From Candidatus Tepidiaquacellales bacterium UBA2330 (GTDB lineage: Bacteria; Bacteroidota; Ignavibacteria; Tepidaquicellales; Tepidaquicellaceae), in assembly GCA_002344965.1 (NCBI GenBank), contig DDUU01000024.1:1-51871 (forward strand): a stretch of DNA of 51,871 nt. The letters run 5' to 3'. The notes beneath the pieces are model-generated. The model had not been told where the DNA came from and searched no databases. It was given only the letters and a program-made list of their open reading frames with translations. A program made the position numbers and the translations under genes. Shown in pieces: positions 43,305-51,871 of the stretch (its first letter is position 1; every line of letters begins with the position of its first letter).

Positions 43305-43808
43305 ATGAAACATTTTAAAAATTTAAACGGGTTACAGATTGGAATATTTTCACTGCTGATCGCAATATGCGGAGTTCTTGGATATTTGTATTATGACTCA
43401 TATAAGACAAATATCAAAGATAGTCTGGCGTTAAAAGAAGTCAAAGCTGAAAATCTCGATCTGTCACAGGATATTGATATTGTAAAGGAAAAATATGACA
43501 GACTTCAGAAAGAAGTAGAAGTCATTAAAAACAAAGTAGCAAAAGTTTCCTACAAGAAAAAATTCACAAAGAAGAAAAGTAAACTCTCCTCAGCCGGTAA
43601 AAAATACAGTAAGAAGAATGTAAATTATAAAAAGCTGTATTACGATCTTAAGAAAAAATGCAGCGTTAAAAAGTATTCAAAGAGCAATACTAAATACAGC
43701 AAAAGCAAGTCTTATACTAAAAGCAAATCATCTTATAAACCTTCTAAGAATTCCGTCAAAAAGTATAATACTAGATATAAACCTTATACAAGTTTCAGGA
43801 ACAGGTAA
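43305..43808 (+). CDS. Basic single-TM coiled-coil protein with Lys/Ser/Tyr-rich tail
   Basis: This 167-residue protein has one membrane helix (~residues 10-29, 'LQIGIFSLLIAICGVLGYLYY'), a heptad-like coiled coil (~40-80, 'ALKEVKAENLDLSQDIDIVK' and following), and then about 85 residues dominated by Lys, Ser, Tyr and Asn with repeated 'KYSKS' and 'SYTKSK' units. The tail is strongly positive and likely disordered. The helix orientation would place the coiled coil and tail in the periplasm. Such tails can bind polyanions such as LPS, nucleic acid or teichoic-like polymers. I do not recognise the family. It is a single-gene unit followed by a hairpin terminator. Confidence 0.7.
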   Translation: MKHFKNLNGLQIGIFSLLIAICGVLGYLYYDSYKTNIKDSLALKEVKAENLDLSQDIDIVKEKYDRLQKEVEVIKNKVAKVSYKKKFTKKKSKLSSAGKKYSKKNVNYKKLYYDLKKKCSVKKYSKSNTKYSKSKSYTKSKSSYKPSKNSVKKYNTRYKPYTSFRNR

Positions 43809-43830
43809 TTAACTCCGTGTATAATAAAAG

Positions 43831-43877
43831 AACATCAAATGTATCAGCTCAGTCTGACAATGTTTGATGTTTTTTTA
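43831..43877. terminator. Terminator shared by convergent genes
   Basis: AACATCAAA (43831-43839) pairs with TTTGATGTT (43863-43871) and is followed by a T-run. It ends the basic coiled-coil gene and overlaps the stop codon of the opposing phosphatase gene. The 23-base loop makes it weaker than the terminator at 8785. Confidence 0.55.
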
Positions 43878-45164
43878 TTTTAATATCTTAATAACGCCGA
43901 ATGTAATATCATCACTTTGCTCTGCTCCGTTTACAAATTTAAACAGATCAGAAAGCAGTTTTTCTTTGATCTCAGCTGTATTATGTATTACAGTTTTTTT
44001 AAGAATATCTTTCAGTCTGTCGTCCCCGTAAAGATTTTTTTCAACATCCATAGCTTCATTTATTCCGTCAGTGAAATAAAACACGACATCATTTTTTTTA
44101 AGAGTCACCTTCTCGGATTTATATTCCATATCTACAAGTCCGAGGAATAATCCGCCTTCGATCAATTCAGTGACTTCACCTGACTCGCTAATAATATATG
44201 TTGCATTATGTCCTGCATTAATACTCTCAAGACTTTTATCAGAGTGGTTATATAAACCAAACCAGCCGGTTGCGAATTTTTCTGAAGTAGTTGAGAGTAT
44301 AAGGATTCTGTTGAGACAGTTTATAAAATCTTTCAGACTGAATTCGCCTGTAAGCCGGTCAAGATAAGTGATTACAGCTGCATATATAGTAGATACAATC
44401 AAAGCCGCTGAAATGCTTTTACCGGAAACATCTGTTACAAAAAACAATGTTACATTATCCGAAATTTTAATTACATTATAATAATCCCCTCCGATCTCCT
44501 TTGCAGGTATCAGCACCGCTGAAACATCAAGGTCCTCAAAAGCAGGTAATTCCGAAGGTAAAAGATTTTGCTGAATCTCCCTCGCTGTTTTCAGTTCACG
44601 GTTAATAACTTCCTGTTGTATCTGAACCTGAAGCAGCGTAGAATTTTCAATAGCAACGGCACACTGTGAAGCAAGTATTTTAAAAATTATAAAATCTCTT
44701 TCAGTAAAAGATGCATCATTTTTTTTATTAATAACCTGTATCACCCCGACAAGTTTCTCCTTGTGTATCATCGGCACGCATATCATATTTCTTGTTTTGA
44801 AATTAGTCTGCCTGTCATATTCCGGATTAAATCTTTCATCGCTGTAACAGTCCTCTATCATAAGCGGCTCGCGTTTCTGAGCAACCCATCCCGCTACGCC
44901 TTCACCCATTCTGCAGATTATCTTTTTTACTTCACTTCCCTTTTCTCCGGTCGCAACTTCAAATTCAAGCACATCATCTTTTTCATTATATCTGAGCAGC
45001 GAACTTGCCTCCGCGTTCATAAGCGTCTTACAGCTTTCCATAATTTCACACAGTAAAATCTCAAGCGGCTTTATCTCAGAAATGCTTTGCGTTATACTGC
45101 TGAGATAGTTCATCTCCCTGATGAGGTCTTCTACTTCCTGCGTATTTATATTCAGTTTATTCAT
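43875..45164 (-). CDS. GAF-domain PP2C (RsbU/SpoIIE-type) phosphatase
   Basis: This 429-residue cytoplasmic protein has a GAF sensor domain (~25-180; 'SCKTLMNAEASSLLRYNEKD', 'GEGVAGWVAQKREPLMIEDC', 'MICVPMIHKEKLVGVIQVIN'), a linking helix ('INRELKTAREIQQNLLP' is the classic signalling helix), and a PP2C_SIG domain (~205-429) with 'EIGGDYYNVIKI', 'FFVTDVSGKSISAALI' and 'VFYFTDGINEAMD'. The aspartates needed for two-metal catalysis are present. Such enzymes dephosphorylate anti-anti-sigma (STAS) proteins in partner-switching pathways. No STAS or anti-sigma gene is visible nearby, so the target is elsewhere. The signal sensed by the GAF domain is unknown. It is a monocistronic unit by position. 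Confidence 0.9.
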   Translation of the reverse strand: MNKLNINTQEVEDLIREMNYLSSITQSISEIKPLEILLCEIMESCKTLMNAEASSLLRYNEKDDVLEFEVATGEKGSEVKKIICRMGEGVAGWVAQKREPLMIEDCYSDERFNPEYDRQTNFKTRNMICVPMIHKEKLVGVIQVINKKNDASFTERDFIIFKILASQCAVAIENSTLLQVQIQQEVINRELKTAREIQQNLLPSELPAFEDLDVSAVLIPAKEIGGDYYNVIKISDNVTLFFVTDVSGKSISAALIVSTIYAAVITYLDRLTGEFSLKDFINCLNRILILSTTSEKFATGWFGLYNHSDKSLESINAGHNATYIISESGEVTELIEGGLFLGLVDMEYKSEKVTLKKNDVVFYFTDGINEAMDVEKNLYGDDRLKDILKKTVIHNTAEIKEKLLSDLFKFVNGAEQSDDITFGVIKILK

Positions 45165-45355
45165 GTTTTAATTTTCATGAAAATATAAATCCGTTGTTAA
45201 TTTTGATATTCATAAATAAAACGAATACAAAATATTTCCGGATACCGGTAATTTAATTGAATAAAAATATTTAAACGGAATGATTTCCTGCGAATGTGGT
45301 AAATCCTAATGCAGTAACTCTGAATTATTTATTATAATATTATCCTGCCTGTTTC

Positions 45356-47920
45356 TTAAGGGCTTATTGCGGTAACAAAATTAGCTGCATTATTATCAGC
45401 AAACACAACGTCCGACAGATCGACTAATCCGTCACCGTTAAGATCAGTCAGAACATTCCCAGATACAAAACCAAATGCATCGTTTTCAATCAGACTGGCG
45501 TCTGATAAATCCACTGCACCGTCTTTGTTTATATCGCCGCTGTAAACAGCAAAACGGACCGGAGTTGAGTTTACGTTCTGCAGATTATTACCGAATGCTT
45601 TATTATCTGCGTTTGTAAAATCATATGAATTAGAGATACCGGCGGCGTAAATTTCTCCGCCGTCTCTGCTCCAGGTCTCTATTGAATTTTTATGAATGAT
45701 CTGAAAATAATAAACTCCTGCCGGAGCATTCTTAAAATCAAATACTCCGGCGAAATTCAGCGAGTCAATTTCAGATATTGCGGAATCAACCGCGGAGTAA
45801 GGCGCAGAGCTGTTTCTTAAATATAATTTAACTGAATCTTTTTTGTTATGTTTATCCGGAGAATATAATCCTTCTAATATAATTTTAATATTTGCAGGAT
45901 ATACAGATCTGGAAAGCGTCCATCTTGAAAAACTATTAACACCGCTGATAGTTACTTTATTTCCGGAAATATCCTGCGTGCCGCCCTGATACAAATACGT
46001 TGCACCGGCATTTGTAGATTTAAATAATCCGAGTATTGATTCGCTGGTACCGTTCAGTTCGGATTCATCGTAAATAAAACTCAGCGTTGCATTCAGTCCG
46101 GAATTATTCGCAGGAGTTATGTCAAAATTTCTAATAACAGACTGGTAACCGTTAATCGTAACTGATGCATGACTTCTTCTTACCGTAGTAGAACCGAGAT
46201 TTGATGAACTGGTTATTGACAGTCCAAGCCCGCCGAAATTATAGTTGTTCGGATTTGAAACAGTCCGCGTTGTCTTAATTACGCCGGTATTTCCTTTCAC
46301 TGTATTCCCGGAAGTTTCTGTCAGTATTGCTGCGGCGTCAAGAGTAATTTCTCTTCCGTTAAGATCAATATCACCTGAAATTATTGTCAGTGAATCCGTT
46401 ACATTGAAATTGTTTCCGGCAATTACACCTCCGGGATTATTTATCCTTAATGAACGGTAATTCAATGCAGTTATCACCTGACCCGGACCTCCTGCATATT
46501 CTATGATCCCTCTGTTCTGATTCATTGTACCGCTGATTACAATCGGGTTTGATGCTTTGAATTTAACAATTGACCATAAAGGCGCAAAGTAATCAAATCT
46601 TAGAGTGCTGCCGGAATTTACATTGACAGACTGCAAAGTATGATTATTTAAATAAAGCGTAGTATTATTATTTACAATAAGCGAAGGTGAAGTGATCCTG
46701 CCTGTATCTCCCAAAAGGATCGTATATACTCCCTGTGAAAATAAAAATCTGCTAACTGATATCAGGTTGTAATTATTTATGAAAGCCGCTTTGAAATCAA
46801 GTGTGCCGCTGCCCGCTACTGTGCCGTTATTTGTCAGAGTCCCTGATAGTTTCAGCGTATCACCGGATAAAATATTTAAAGTTGCGCCGTTAAATATATT
46901 GACAGTCCCTGCATTCATTACGTTTGCAGTGAGTGAATTCAGAATGTTTGCCGTTCCGGAAACTATATTTAAAATAGTAGTCATTGTTCCGTTTTGCACA
47001 TCAATGTTTCCCCCGTTATAAAAGAAATTTCCGTTATTTATATTTCCAAAACTGTAAATAAAAATATTGCAGGCGGATGGGATTGTAAGATTTTTGCTGT
47101 TTCCGCTGAATAAAAGTATAGTACCGTTACAGTAAATATTTGAACTGTTAAAGCTCATGTCATTCGCCAGCGTTAAAGTTTTTATAATGCCGATCGTAAT
47201 CGTGGGAAAATTGTTTGCCCCTGTTCCTGAAATAGTAAGGTTGGAATCAATTGAAAGATGGTTAATATTAATAAGAGAATTATTTACAATATTCCCCTTT
47301 GCTGATAAAATGCCTGTACCGCCAATGGTTCCGTTGTTAGTCAGAGTCAGTCTTGTTTCAACAGTATAAATACCGTTGCAGGTAATTGTTCCGCCAGCAT
47401 CTATTGTAACTTCTTTTTTGAGAATAGATTTATAAAAAACATTGGAGCAGAAAATATTTGTACTTCCCGCCGAAGATTTTACTCTTAACTTCACATCAAA
47501 ATTAGAATTCCACATAAGATTTAAATCCGTAACTCCGGATGAAGCTGTCACGACAGTACCTGCGCCTGTTATATTTCCGTTACCGAATAGAGTAAGATCA
47601 GTTCCTGATTCATTAACTATTTCCAGTTCAATCCCGGAATTAATATTGAGAAAGCCACCACTTTCGATAATAAGCTTACCTGCGGTTTTATTTCCTGTTA
47701 ATGTTACAGTATGCGGACTGATGATTCTTATTTCATCGTTATTATATGCGTCAGGCATTGCTGCAGCGGGATCCCAGCTTGCGCCGCCGTTCGTGGAAGT
47801 GACCCAAGTCGAAACTGAATTCCAGTTTCCGGTTGCATTGCTTTTATAAATTAAGGAAGCCCTTAAAGATGTCTGGGTGAGTATTATTAAAACAAATGTG
47901 AAGAAGAATTTATAAATCAT
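45356..47920 (-). CDS. Secreted beta-helix-like protein with C-terminal dockerin-like module
   Basis: This 854-residue protein has a signal peptide (to ~residue 22). The opening 'IYKSNATGNWNSVSTWVTS' is common in Bacteroidota surface proteins. Residues ~30-520 are Gly/Thr/Asn-rich short strands ('LTLTNNGTIGGTGILSAKG', 'TAGTVNI'-like) consistent with a right-handed beta helix or autotransporter-like repeats. Residues ~660-790 are a beta sandwich, and the end holds two dockerin/EF-hand-like calcium loops, 'SGDINKDGAVDLSDASLIEN' and 'DLNGDGLVDLSDVVFADN'. The last ~180 residues are clearly homologous to those of the GH9 enzyme gene just upstream. No T9SS type A tail is present. The two genes are 127 bases apart on one strand and probably co-expressed. 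Likely an adhesin or polysaccharide-associated protein. Confidence 0.75.
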   Translation of the reverse strand: MIYKFFFTFVLIILTQTSLRASLIYKSNATGNWNSVSTWVTSTNGGASWDPAAAMPDAYNNDEIRIISPHTVTLTGNKTAGKLIIESGGFLNINSGIELEIVNESGTDLTLFGNGNITGAGTVVTASSGVTDLNLMWNSNFDVKLRVKSSAGSTNIFCSNVFYKSILKKEVTIDAGGTITCNGIYTVETRLTLTNNGTIGGTGILSAKGNIVNNSLININHLSIDSNLTISGTGANNFPTITIGIIKTLTLANDMSFNSSNIYCNGTILLFSGNSKNLTIPSACNIFIYSFGNINNGNFFYNGGNIDVQNGTMTTILNIVSGTANILNSLTANVMNAGTVNIFNGATLNILSGDTLKLSGTLTNNGTVAGSGTLDFKAAFINNYNLISVSRFLFSQGVYTILLGDTGRITSPSLIVNNNTTLYLNNHTLQSVNVNSGSTLRFDYFAPLWSIVKFKASNPIVISGTMNQNRGIIEYAGGPGQVITALNYRSLRINNPGGVIAGNNFNVTDSLTIISGDIDLNGREITLDAAAILTETSGNTVKGNTGVIKTTRTVSNPNNYNFGGLGLSITSSSNLGSTTVRRSHASVTINGYQSVIRNFDITPANNSGLNATLSFIYDESELNGTSESILGLFKSTNAGATYLYQGGTQDISGNKVTISGVNSFSRWTLSRSVYPANIKIILEGLYSPDKHNKKDSVKLYLRNSSAPYSAVDSAISEIDSLNFAGVFDFKNAPAGVYYFQIIHKNSIETWSRDGGEIYAAGISNSYDFTNADNKAFGNNLQNVNSTPVRFAVYSGDINKDGAVDLSDASLIENDAFGFVSGNVLTDLNGDGLVDLSDVVFADNNAANFVTAISP

Positions 47921-48047
47921 ATTAGCTTTTAAAAAATTTTTTAAAAAAGTTATTTAAAAAGCCTTAATTCTCCTTATCAAAATTCAGGGTGTATAAAAAT
48001 AAGCTATTTTATAAATATAAACTAATTATTTTTTCAAATGGAATAAC

Positions 48048-50501
48048 TTACGGTCTGATAACTACTGCAAATGTAAAAGAATTATTTTCAGCAATAAGAT
48101 AATCTGCAATATCAGTAAGTCCGTCTCCGTTCAGATCGGTATCTATATAACCTGTAAGAAATATCGAAGCGTCATTATCAATTAAACTCAGATCAGACAG
48201 ATCCACTGCATCATCACCGTTTACGTCTCCGCTGTAAACTGCATAAAGCATAGGTGCCGTATCTATCTGAATCAGATTATTACCGAACGCCGAAGCCGGT
48301 GAATTTGTAAAATCAAATGAAACTGAATTTCCTGAGATTACGCTCTCAGCATCAGCGCTCCATGTCTCCAGAGAATTTCTGTGTTCTAAAACAAAATAGT
48401 ACGAACCCGTCTGCGCTGATTCGAAAAAGAACTTTCCTGTAAATGTAACAGAGTCAATTACTGAATAAGAAGAATCAACTGCGGTATAAGGTGAATTCTG
48501 ATTTCTCAAAATAAGTCTGACAGTATCGCGAAGATTTAGTTTCTGTTCAGACTCTGAATAAATTCCCTGCACAATAATTTTCAATTCTGCCGAAGTCTGC
48601 GCTGATATAAATGAAGATACAAGATGCACGAAAGCCGCCTGTGTATAAATTCCGGGTTCGGTGATCGTCCATGAATTTTGCGGCCAGCTTGTATTCCAGT
48701 CTTTATAAGATTTCTGTATCGGCTGTCCGAGAGGCGGAGTTACAAGAGACGGACTGCATAATGAATTACTTCCGCCGCATCCTGAAGGACAACAGCCGTC
48801 AAGTGAGTATGAAGGATTTACTCCGCCGGCAATGAATCCGGGAGCCGGTCCGAAAACTGAAGTTCCGGCTCTGTCCCATAACGCGCTGCCGTCTTCAAAC
48901 CATGAATGATAAACTTCGTTGATGGAATTCTCCGCTCCGTAAGCCGACATATTAGTCATATAACAAAAAGCTGTCGGATTGACTCCGTGAAAATAATTTA
49001 TGTAACCGAGTGATGCGTTTTTATAATCTTCATTGCTCAGAGTGTCGAGTTTGTAAGTGATCATATTATTAAACATAACTCCCTGTCTCGCCTTTGTAGT
49101 ATTACTCCCCCATGTATAGTTCTGATTTGAGATGTATGACCTGTATGCATCCGTATTGTTCAGATAAGCAGGAAGGTTATCTGCATTATTTGTTTTCATA
49201 GAATTTCTGTAAGCATTTCTGATCGAAGTTCCGACAGAAGGTGTAATTCCGCTGAGTGAAGAATAATATAAAAGCATATTCTGCTGAGCGCATTCAAACG
49301 GATATGCATATCCCCACTGAAGAAGATGCATCTGTGAATAATTACTTTCGAAAAAAGTTTTAAAAGCAGTAATGCCTGTAAGATGATAAAGATAAACTGA
49401 AGCTGAAAGTTTTCTGACCAGTCTTTCATAAACACTGACTTCCTGTTCGCCGGCACCTATAAGACCTGAATTATAAAAAGTAACTGAAGGGTTTGCAGCT
49501 CCCCAGTTCCAGGCATTTATTGCTGCATTCATTAATACGTCTGCATAAGTATTCTGTCCTATGCTATTGAACTGAATTGCAGCGAGTGCGAATATTGATG
49601 CAGCGGTAAATGTAGCTGAAGTGGTAGCGGGTCCGTAAAATCTCTGCGCATTATCAGCTGAAGGAGGACTTGCAGAGCTGAAATTCATAACTCCGACAAT
49701 TGACAAAACAGAGCCGTTTGAATTCTGCATCTTCAGCAGCCAGTCAAGTTCATATTTAATTTCATCAACAATATCCGGAATACCGTTTCCCGATTCCGGA
49801 ATGCCCAGATCATCAGTCCATATTTCAGGATTTTCTTTGTAAGCAAGCAGGAGATCAGTCATCGCTTCAAAAGTAAAGTTGACATATTTATTATAATCAC
49901 CTGCATCGTGCCAGCCGCCGGATAAATTTTTTGAAGTGGAAACATTGTTATTATTATAAAGCCGGCAGTCATTATCCTGCAATGCGCCTTTATGACACTG
50001 ACTGTCAGTCCAACCGGTATGAGCAAAAGGAACAGATTTTGATAAACCGCATCTCTGGTAATAAAATGTTCTTAAGGTATGTATCAATGCATTCTCATAA
50101 ACATTTTCATTTATTTCAAATCTGTATGAAGCGGCGTCGTTCAGTGAATCATAAACATAGTAAGAACCGGAAGCGCTGACTGAAGAAAAATCAAACCACC
50201 ATACTTTATCACCGCTTTGCGAATGAGTAGCTCCGCCGTTCCATTGTGTAAGCGCAGCGGAATAAACGGTTACATCATCACCCCATCTTTTCACTTTATA
50301 AATTTTTCCGGGAATGAACGGATCATTGCTGTTATAACCCGTTACAGGATTGCTGATAACAGCGACTTTTCTGTCAGCAGGTCTGTAACCGAACTGATCC
50401 GTTTTGATGTGATTGTCTGTATTAGAAGGGACTGCCCCGGTCTTTCCCGTTTTTATTATAAACAGAAAAATAATTAAGAATATTTTAAACATTCTTTTCA
50501 T
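48048..50501 (-). CDS. Glycoside hydrolase family 9 enzyme with dockerin-like C-terminus
   Basis: This 817-residue secreted enzyme has a signal peptide, then a CelD_N-type Ig-like domain (~30-130; 'HIKTDQFGYRPADRKVAVIS'), then a GH9 (alpha/alpha)6 catalytic domain (~135-620). Catalytic aspartates are D199 and D202 in 'GGWHDAGDYNKY', and the general acid Glu is in 'SWTITEPGIYTQAAF'. The 'FHGVNPTAFCYMTNMSAYG' motif is the GH9 substrate loop. A Cys-rich 'DGCCPSGCGGSNSLC' loop is characteristic of the Fibrobacter/Cytophaga-like branch. Residues ~625-817 are the beta-sandwich plus dockerin-like module shared with the neighbouring gene. GH9 enzymes hydrolyse beta-1,4-glucans such as cellulose. It suggests plant or microbial polysaccharide breakdown. 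No cohesin gene is seen in the window. Confidence 0.9.
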   Translation of the reverse strand: MKRMFKIFLIIFLFIIKTGKTGAVPSNTDNHIKTDQFGYRPADRKVAVISNPVTGYNSNDPFIPGKIYKVKRWGDDVTVYSAALTQWNGGATHSQSGDKVWWFDFSSVSASGSYYVYDSLNDAASYRFEINENVYENALIHTLRTFYYQRCGLSKSVPFAHTGWTDSQCHKGALQDNDCRLYNNNNVSTSKNLSGGWHDAGDYNKYVNFTFEAMTDLLLAYKENPEIWTDDLGIPESGNGIPDIVDEIKYELDWLLKMQNSNGSVLSIVGVMNFSSASPPSADNAQRFYGPATTSATFTAASIFALAAIQFNSIGQNTYADVLMNAAINAWNWGAANPSVTFYNSGLIGAGEQEVSVYERLVRKLSASVYLYHLTGITAFKTFFESNYSQMHLLQWGYAYPFECAQQNMLLYYSSLSGITPSVGTSIRNAYRNSMKTNNADNLPAYLNNTDAYRSYISNQNYTWGSNTTKARQGVMFNNMITYKLDTLSNEDYKNASLGYINYFHGVNPTAFCYMTNMSAYGAENSINEVYHSWFEDGSALWDRAGTSVFGPAPGFIAGGVNPSYSLDGCCPSGCGGSNSLCSPSLVTPPLGQPIQKSYKDWNTSWPQNSWTITEPGIYTQAAFVHLVSSFISAQTSAELKIIVQGIYSESEQKLNLRDTVRLILRNQNSPYTAVDSSYSVIDSVTFTGKFFFESAQTGSYYFVLEHRNSLETWSADAESVISGNSVSFDFTNSPASAFGNNLIQIDTAPMLYAVYSGDVNGDDAVDLSDLSLIDNDASIFLTGYIDTDLNGDGLTDIADYLIAENNSFTFAVVIRP

Positions 50502-50646
50502 AAAGATTATTTTTAAATTAGATAAAAATGGGGTCAGGGAAAAATAAAATTCAGCGGTATAAAAAAACAGTAAATTATTTCAGCAATAAAATATCATTCT
50601 TAAATCAAAAGAATCGATTGAAAACCGTATTGATGAGAAAAATTCA

Positions 50647-50763
50647 TCACTCAAGTTTTTTACGGAATCTCATAGAACTTACTGTTAAAATAAGAACTCC
50701 CATAAGAATGAGCTTTATTGATATACTCTGAAAGATAAATTCCACGGGCTTTTTTTGTTTCAA
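50647..50763 (-). CDS. Possible 38-residue membrane peptide
   Basis: A TTG-initiated 38-codon frame lies 15 bases after the stop of the porin gene on the same strand. It encodes a Lys-rich start (MKQKKPVEF), a ~22-residue hydrophobic core ('FQSISIKLILMGVLILTVSS') and a basic end (MRFRKKLE), the build of a small single-span membrane protein with positive charges at both ends. There is no homology I recognise and no ribosome-binding site that would prove the start. It could be a chance frame in a 277-base AT-rich gap. Confidence 0.3.
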   Translation of the reverse strand: MKQKKPVEFIFQSISIKLILMGVLILTVSSMRFRKKLE

Positions 50764-50778
50764 GCTGATAACGGAAAA

Positions 50779-51864
50779 TTATCTGTAATCATAAAAGACA
50801 GTGATCCTGGGGACTACATCAGTTTTTCTTCCCTCTGAGTTCTCATTCTTTTTCGAATATGCGTTTAGCCAAAGATTAGGCATTATGTGAATCTTGGGAT
50901 GCGGCAGGAATTCAATTCCGGCAGTAACAAAATATTCATTAAATCCTGACTGAGCTGTACTTGAATTTTCGTTATAATAATCAAACCTGGTAAAAAATTT
51001 TACTTTTTCCTTATATATATTTCCTCTCAAAAACAGACTTATCCCAAGAGGATCAGATTCTGAAATTCCGGATGATGTTATTTTATTTTCCTGATAAAAA
51101 CTTTCAGCACCTGCATAAAAACTTCCTGAATTAAATCCGAGAAAAGCACTCAATGTATATTTATCCGATTCAGTAAATGGTTCATAATCCCCGTTTACTG
51201 CTGCAGTAATTTTCTTCTCAGCAAAATTACCTGCAAGTCTTCCGTATATTTTTTTTTGCTTGTTAGTTTCCGATGTAACGCTTGTTCCCGTGCTGACCAT
51301 TAATGAATATCCGAAATTCTTTTCAGAATCGAAATTTCCGTTAAGTGATACTCCCAAATCCCTCGAAAATTCAACAGATCTTAAATCCATAGATGTCTTC
51401 TCAATTGATCTGTAACCCCAGAATGTTTCAGTCTCAAATGAAAATGACGGAGTCGGCTGTAACCCTATTGTGAGATTTGAAAGACTGAAAATTTCCTTCC
51501 AGGTTAGAAATGCATCCTTTACAAGAACAGCTCTTTTATTATTTGGTAATTTGTCGTTACCGTCATAAGCAAGCACAAACCTTGCAAAGAAATCATCGCT
51601 TATATTATGATCATATCCTAAGAATATTCTTCTGAATTCAAATGAGTTAAAATCCTTATTAAAACCTGTATATTCGAGAGCAGTAGAAGTAGAATCTCCG
51701 CCTGTTTTGTAAAAGTAATCGAAAAAGACAAGTCCCCACACTTTTCCCGGAGGATTATCATTTTCATTATCTTTGTCATTTTTATTTCCCAGTCCCTGAT
51801 ATGTCTGAGCATTTAAAAAACCGAAAGCAAAAAACAGTAAGAGAGCAGTAAATAATTTATCCAT
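50779..51864 (-). CDS. Phosphate-selective-porin-like outer membrane protein
   Basis: This 361-residue protein has a signal peptide (MDKLFTALLLFFAFGFLNAQ) and an alternating-strand barrel pattern: 'VWGLVFFDYFYKTGG', 'FEFRRIFLGYDHNISDDFFARFVLAYDG', 'VLVKDAFLTWKEI', 'LTIGLQPTPSF', ending in 'PRITVFYDYR' with an aromatic near the C-terminus. This matches the OprO/OprP-like family of Bacteroidota, often adjacent to phosphate-transport genes. It is complete: the start lies 7 bases from the window edge. Whether it is phosphate-specific cannot be read from sequence. Neighbouring genes beyond the edge, such as pst genes, would help decide. Confidence 0.8.
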   Translation of the reverse strand: MDKLFTALLLFFAFGFLNAQTYQGLGNKNDKDNENDNPPGKVWGLVFFDYFYKTGGDSTSTALEYTGFNKDFNSFEFRRIFLGYDHNISDDFFARFVLAYDGNDKLPNNKRAVLVKDAFLTWKEIFSLSNLTIGLQPTPSFSFETETFWGYRSIEKTSMDLRSVEFSRDLGVSLNGNFDSEKNFGYSLMVSTGTSVTSETNKQKKIYGRLAGNFAEKKITAAVNGDYEPFTESDKYTLSAFLGFNSGSFYAGAESFYQENKITSSGISESDPLGISLFLRGNIYKEKVKFFTRFDYYNENSSTAQSGFNEYFVTAGIEFLPHPKIHIMPNLWLNAYSKKNENSEGRKTDVVPRITVFYDYR

Positions 51865-51871
51865 ATTATAT

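Noticed and set aside
47442..47849. 135-codon plus-strand frame antisense to the beta-helix-like protein
   Set aside because: It mirrors the repetitive coding pattern of the real gene; composition is Pro/Val-rich shadow sequence with no signal or motif.
50528..50731. 67-codon plus-strand frame in the GH9-porin gap
   Set aside because: Basic, AT-driven composition with no motif; the opposite-strand 38-codon frame has a more protein-like pattern.

Overview
The window looks like a chromosomal segment of an AT-rich member of the Bacteroidota/Ignavibacteriota lineage. Five predicted secreted proteins end in the type IX secretion (T9SS) type A sorting domain in its 'NxPNPFNPxTxI ... SGxYFYRLxxG' form, which is typical of Ignavibacteria and relatives. 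Start sites mostly lack an obvious Shine-Dalgarno sequence, and several genes start with TTG or GTG. I see no rRNA, tRNA, CRISPR array, transposase or phage gene.

Left part (1-8.8 kb): three minus-strand T9SS-exported proteins (YCF48-like propeller, LVIVD-repeat propeller, sugar/lectin-like protein of unknown role), a helical-repeat protein, and a plus-strand T9SS protein closed by a strong intrinsic terminator. Middle-left (9-19 kb): a signalling or possible defence neighbourhood. It holds a two-TM protein followed by a DUF4062-STAND ATPase, then an HD-PycTM (Pycsar-effector-like) membrane protein coupled to a SixA-type phosphohistidine phosphatase that seems to lack any ATG/GTG/TTG start. 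Converging on these is a minus-strand set made of an SdiA-regulated-like lipoprotein, a kinase-like domain fused to a BamA-type barrel, and a membrane class III nucleotidyl cyclase.

Centre (19.5-39.6 kb): a compact hybrid biosynthetic gene cluster. It comprises a cytochrome P450, a 2889-residue FAAL-ACP-KS-AT-DH-cMT-KR-ACP polyketide synthase, a C-A-PCP-E NRPS, a C-A-PCP-TE NRPS and an Sfp-type phosphopantetheinyl transferase. The colinear prediction is: a fatty acid is activated by the FAAL, extended once with C-methylation and reduction (possibly to a 2-methyl-2-enoyl group), coupled to a D-configured residue (A-domain code read as Gln) and then to Pro, and released by a thioesterase whose nucleophile is Cys instead of Ser. 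Downstream on the other strand lie two S12 beta-lactamase-family serine hydrolases (one T9SS-exported) and a sulfotransferase between them. These could mature, tailor or detoxify the product, but that is inference.

Right part (43-51.9 kb): a very basic one-TM coiled-coil protein, a GAF-PP2C phosphatase, two secreted proteins (a beta-helix-like protein and a GH9 glycoside hydrolase) that share a C-terminal beta-sandwich plus dockerin-like module in place of a T9SS type A domain, a possible 38-residue membrane peptide, and a phosphate-selective-porin-like outer membrane protein.
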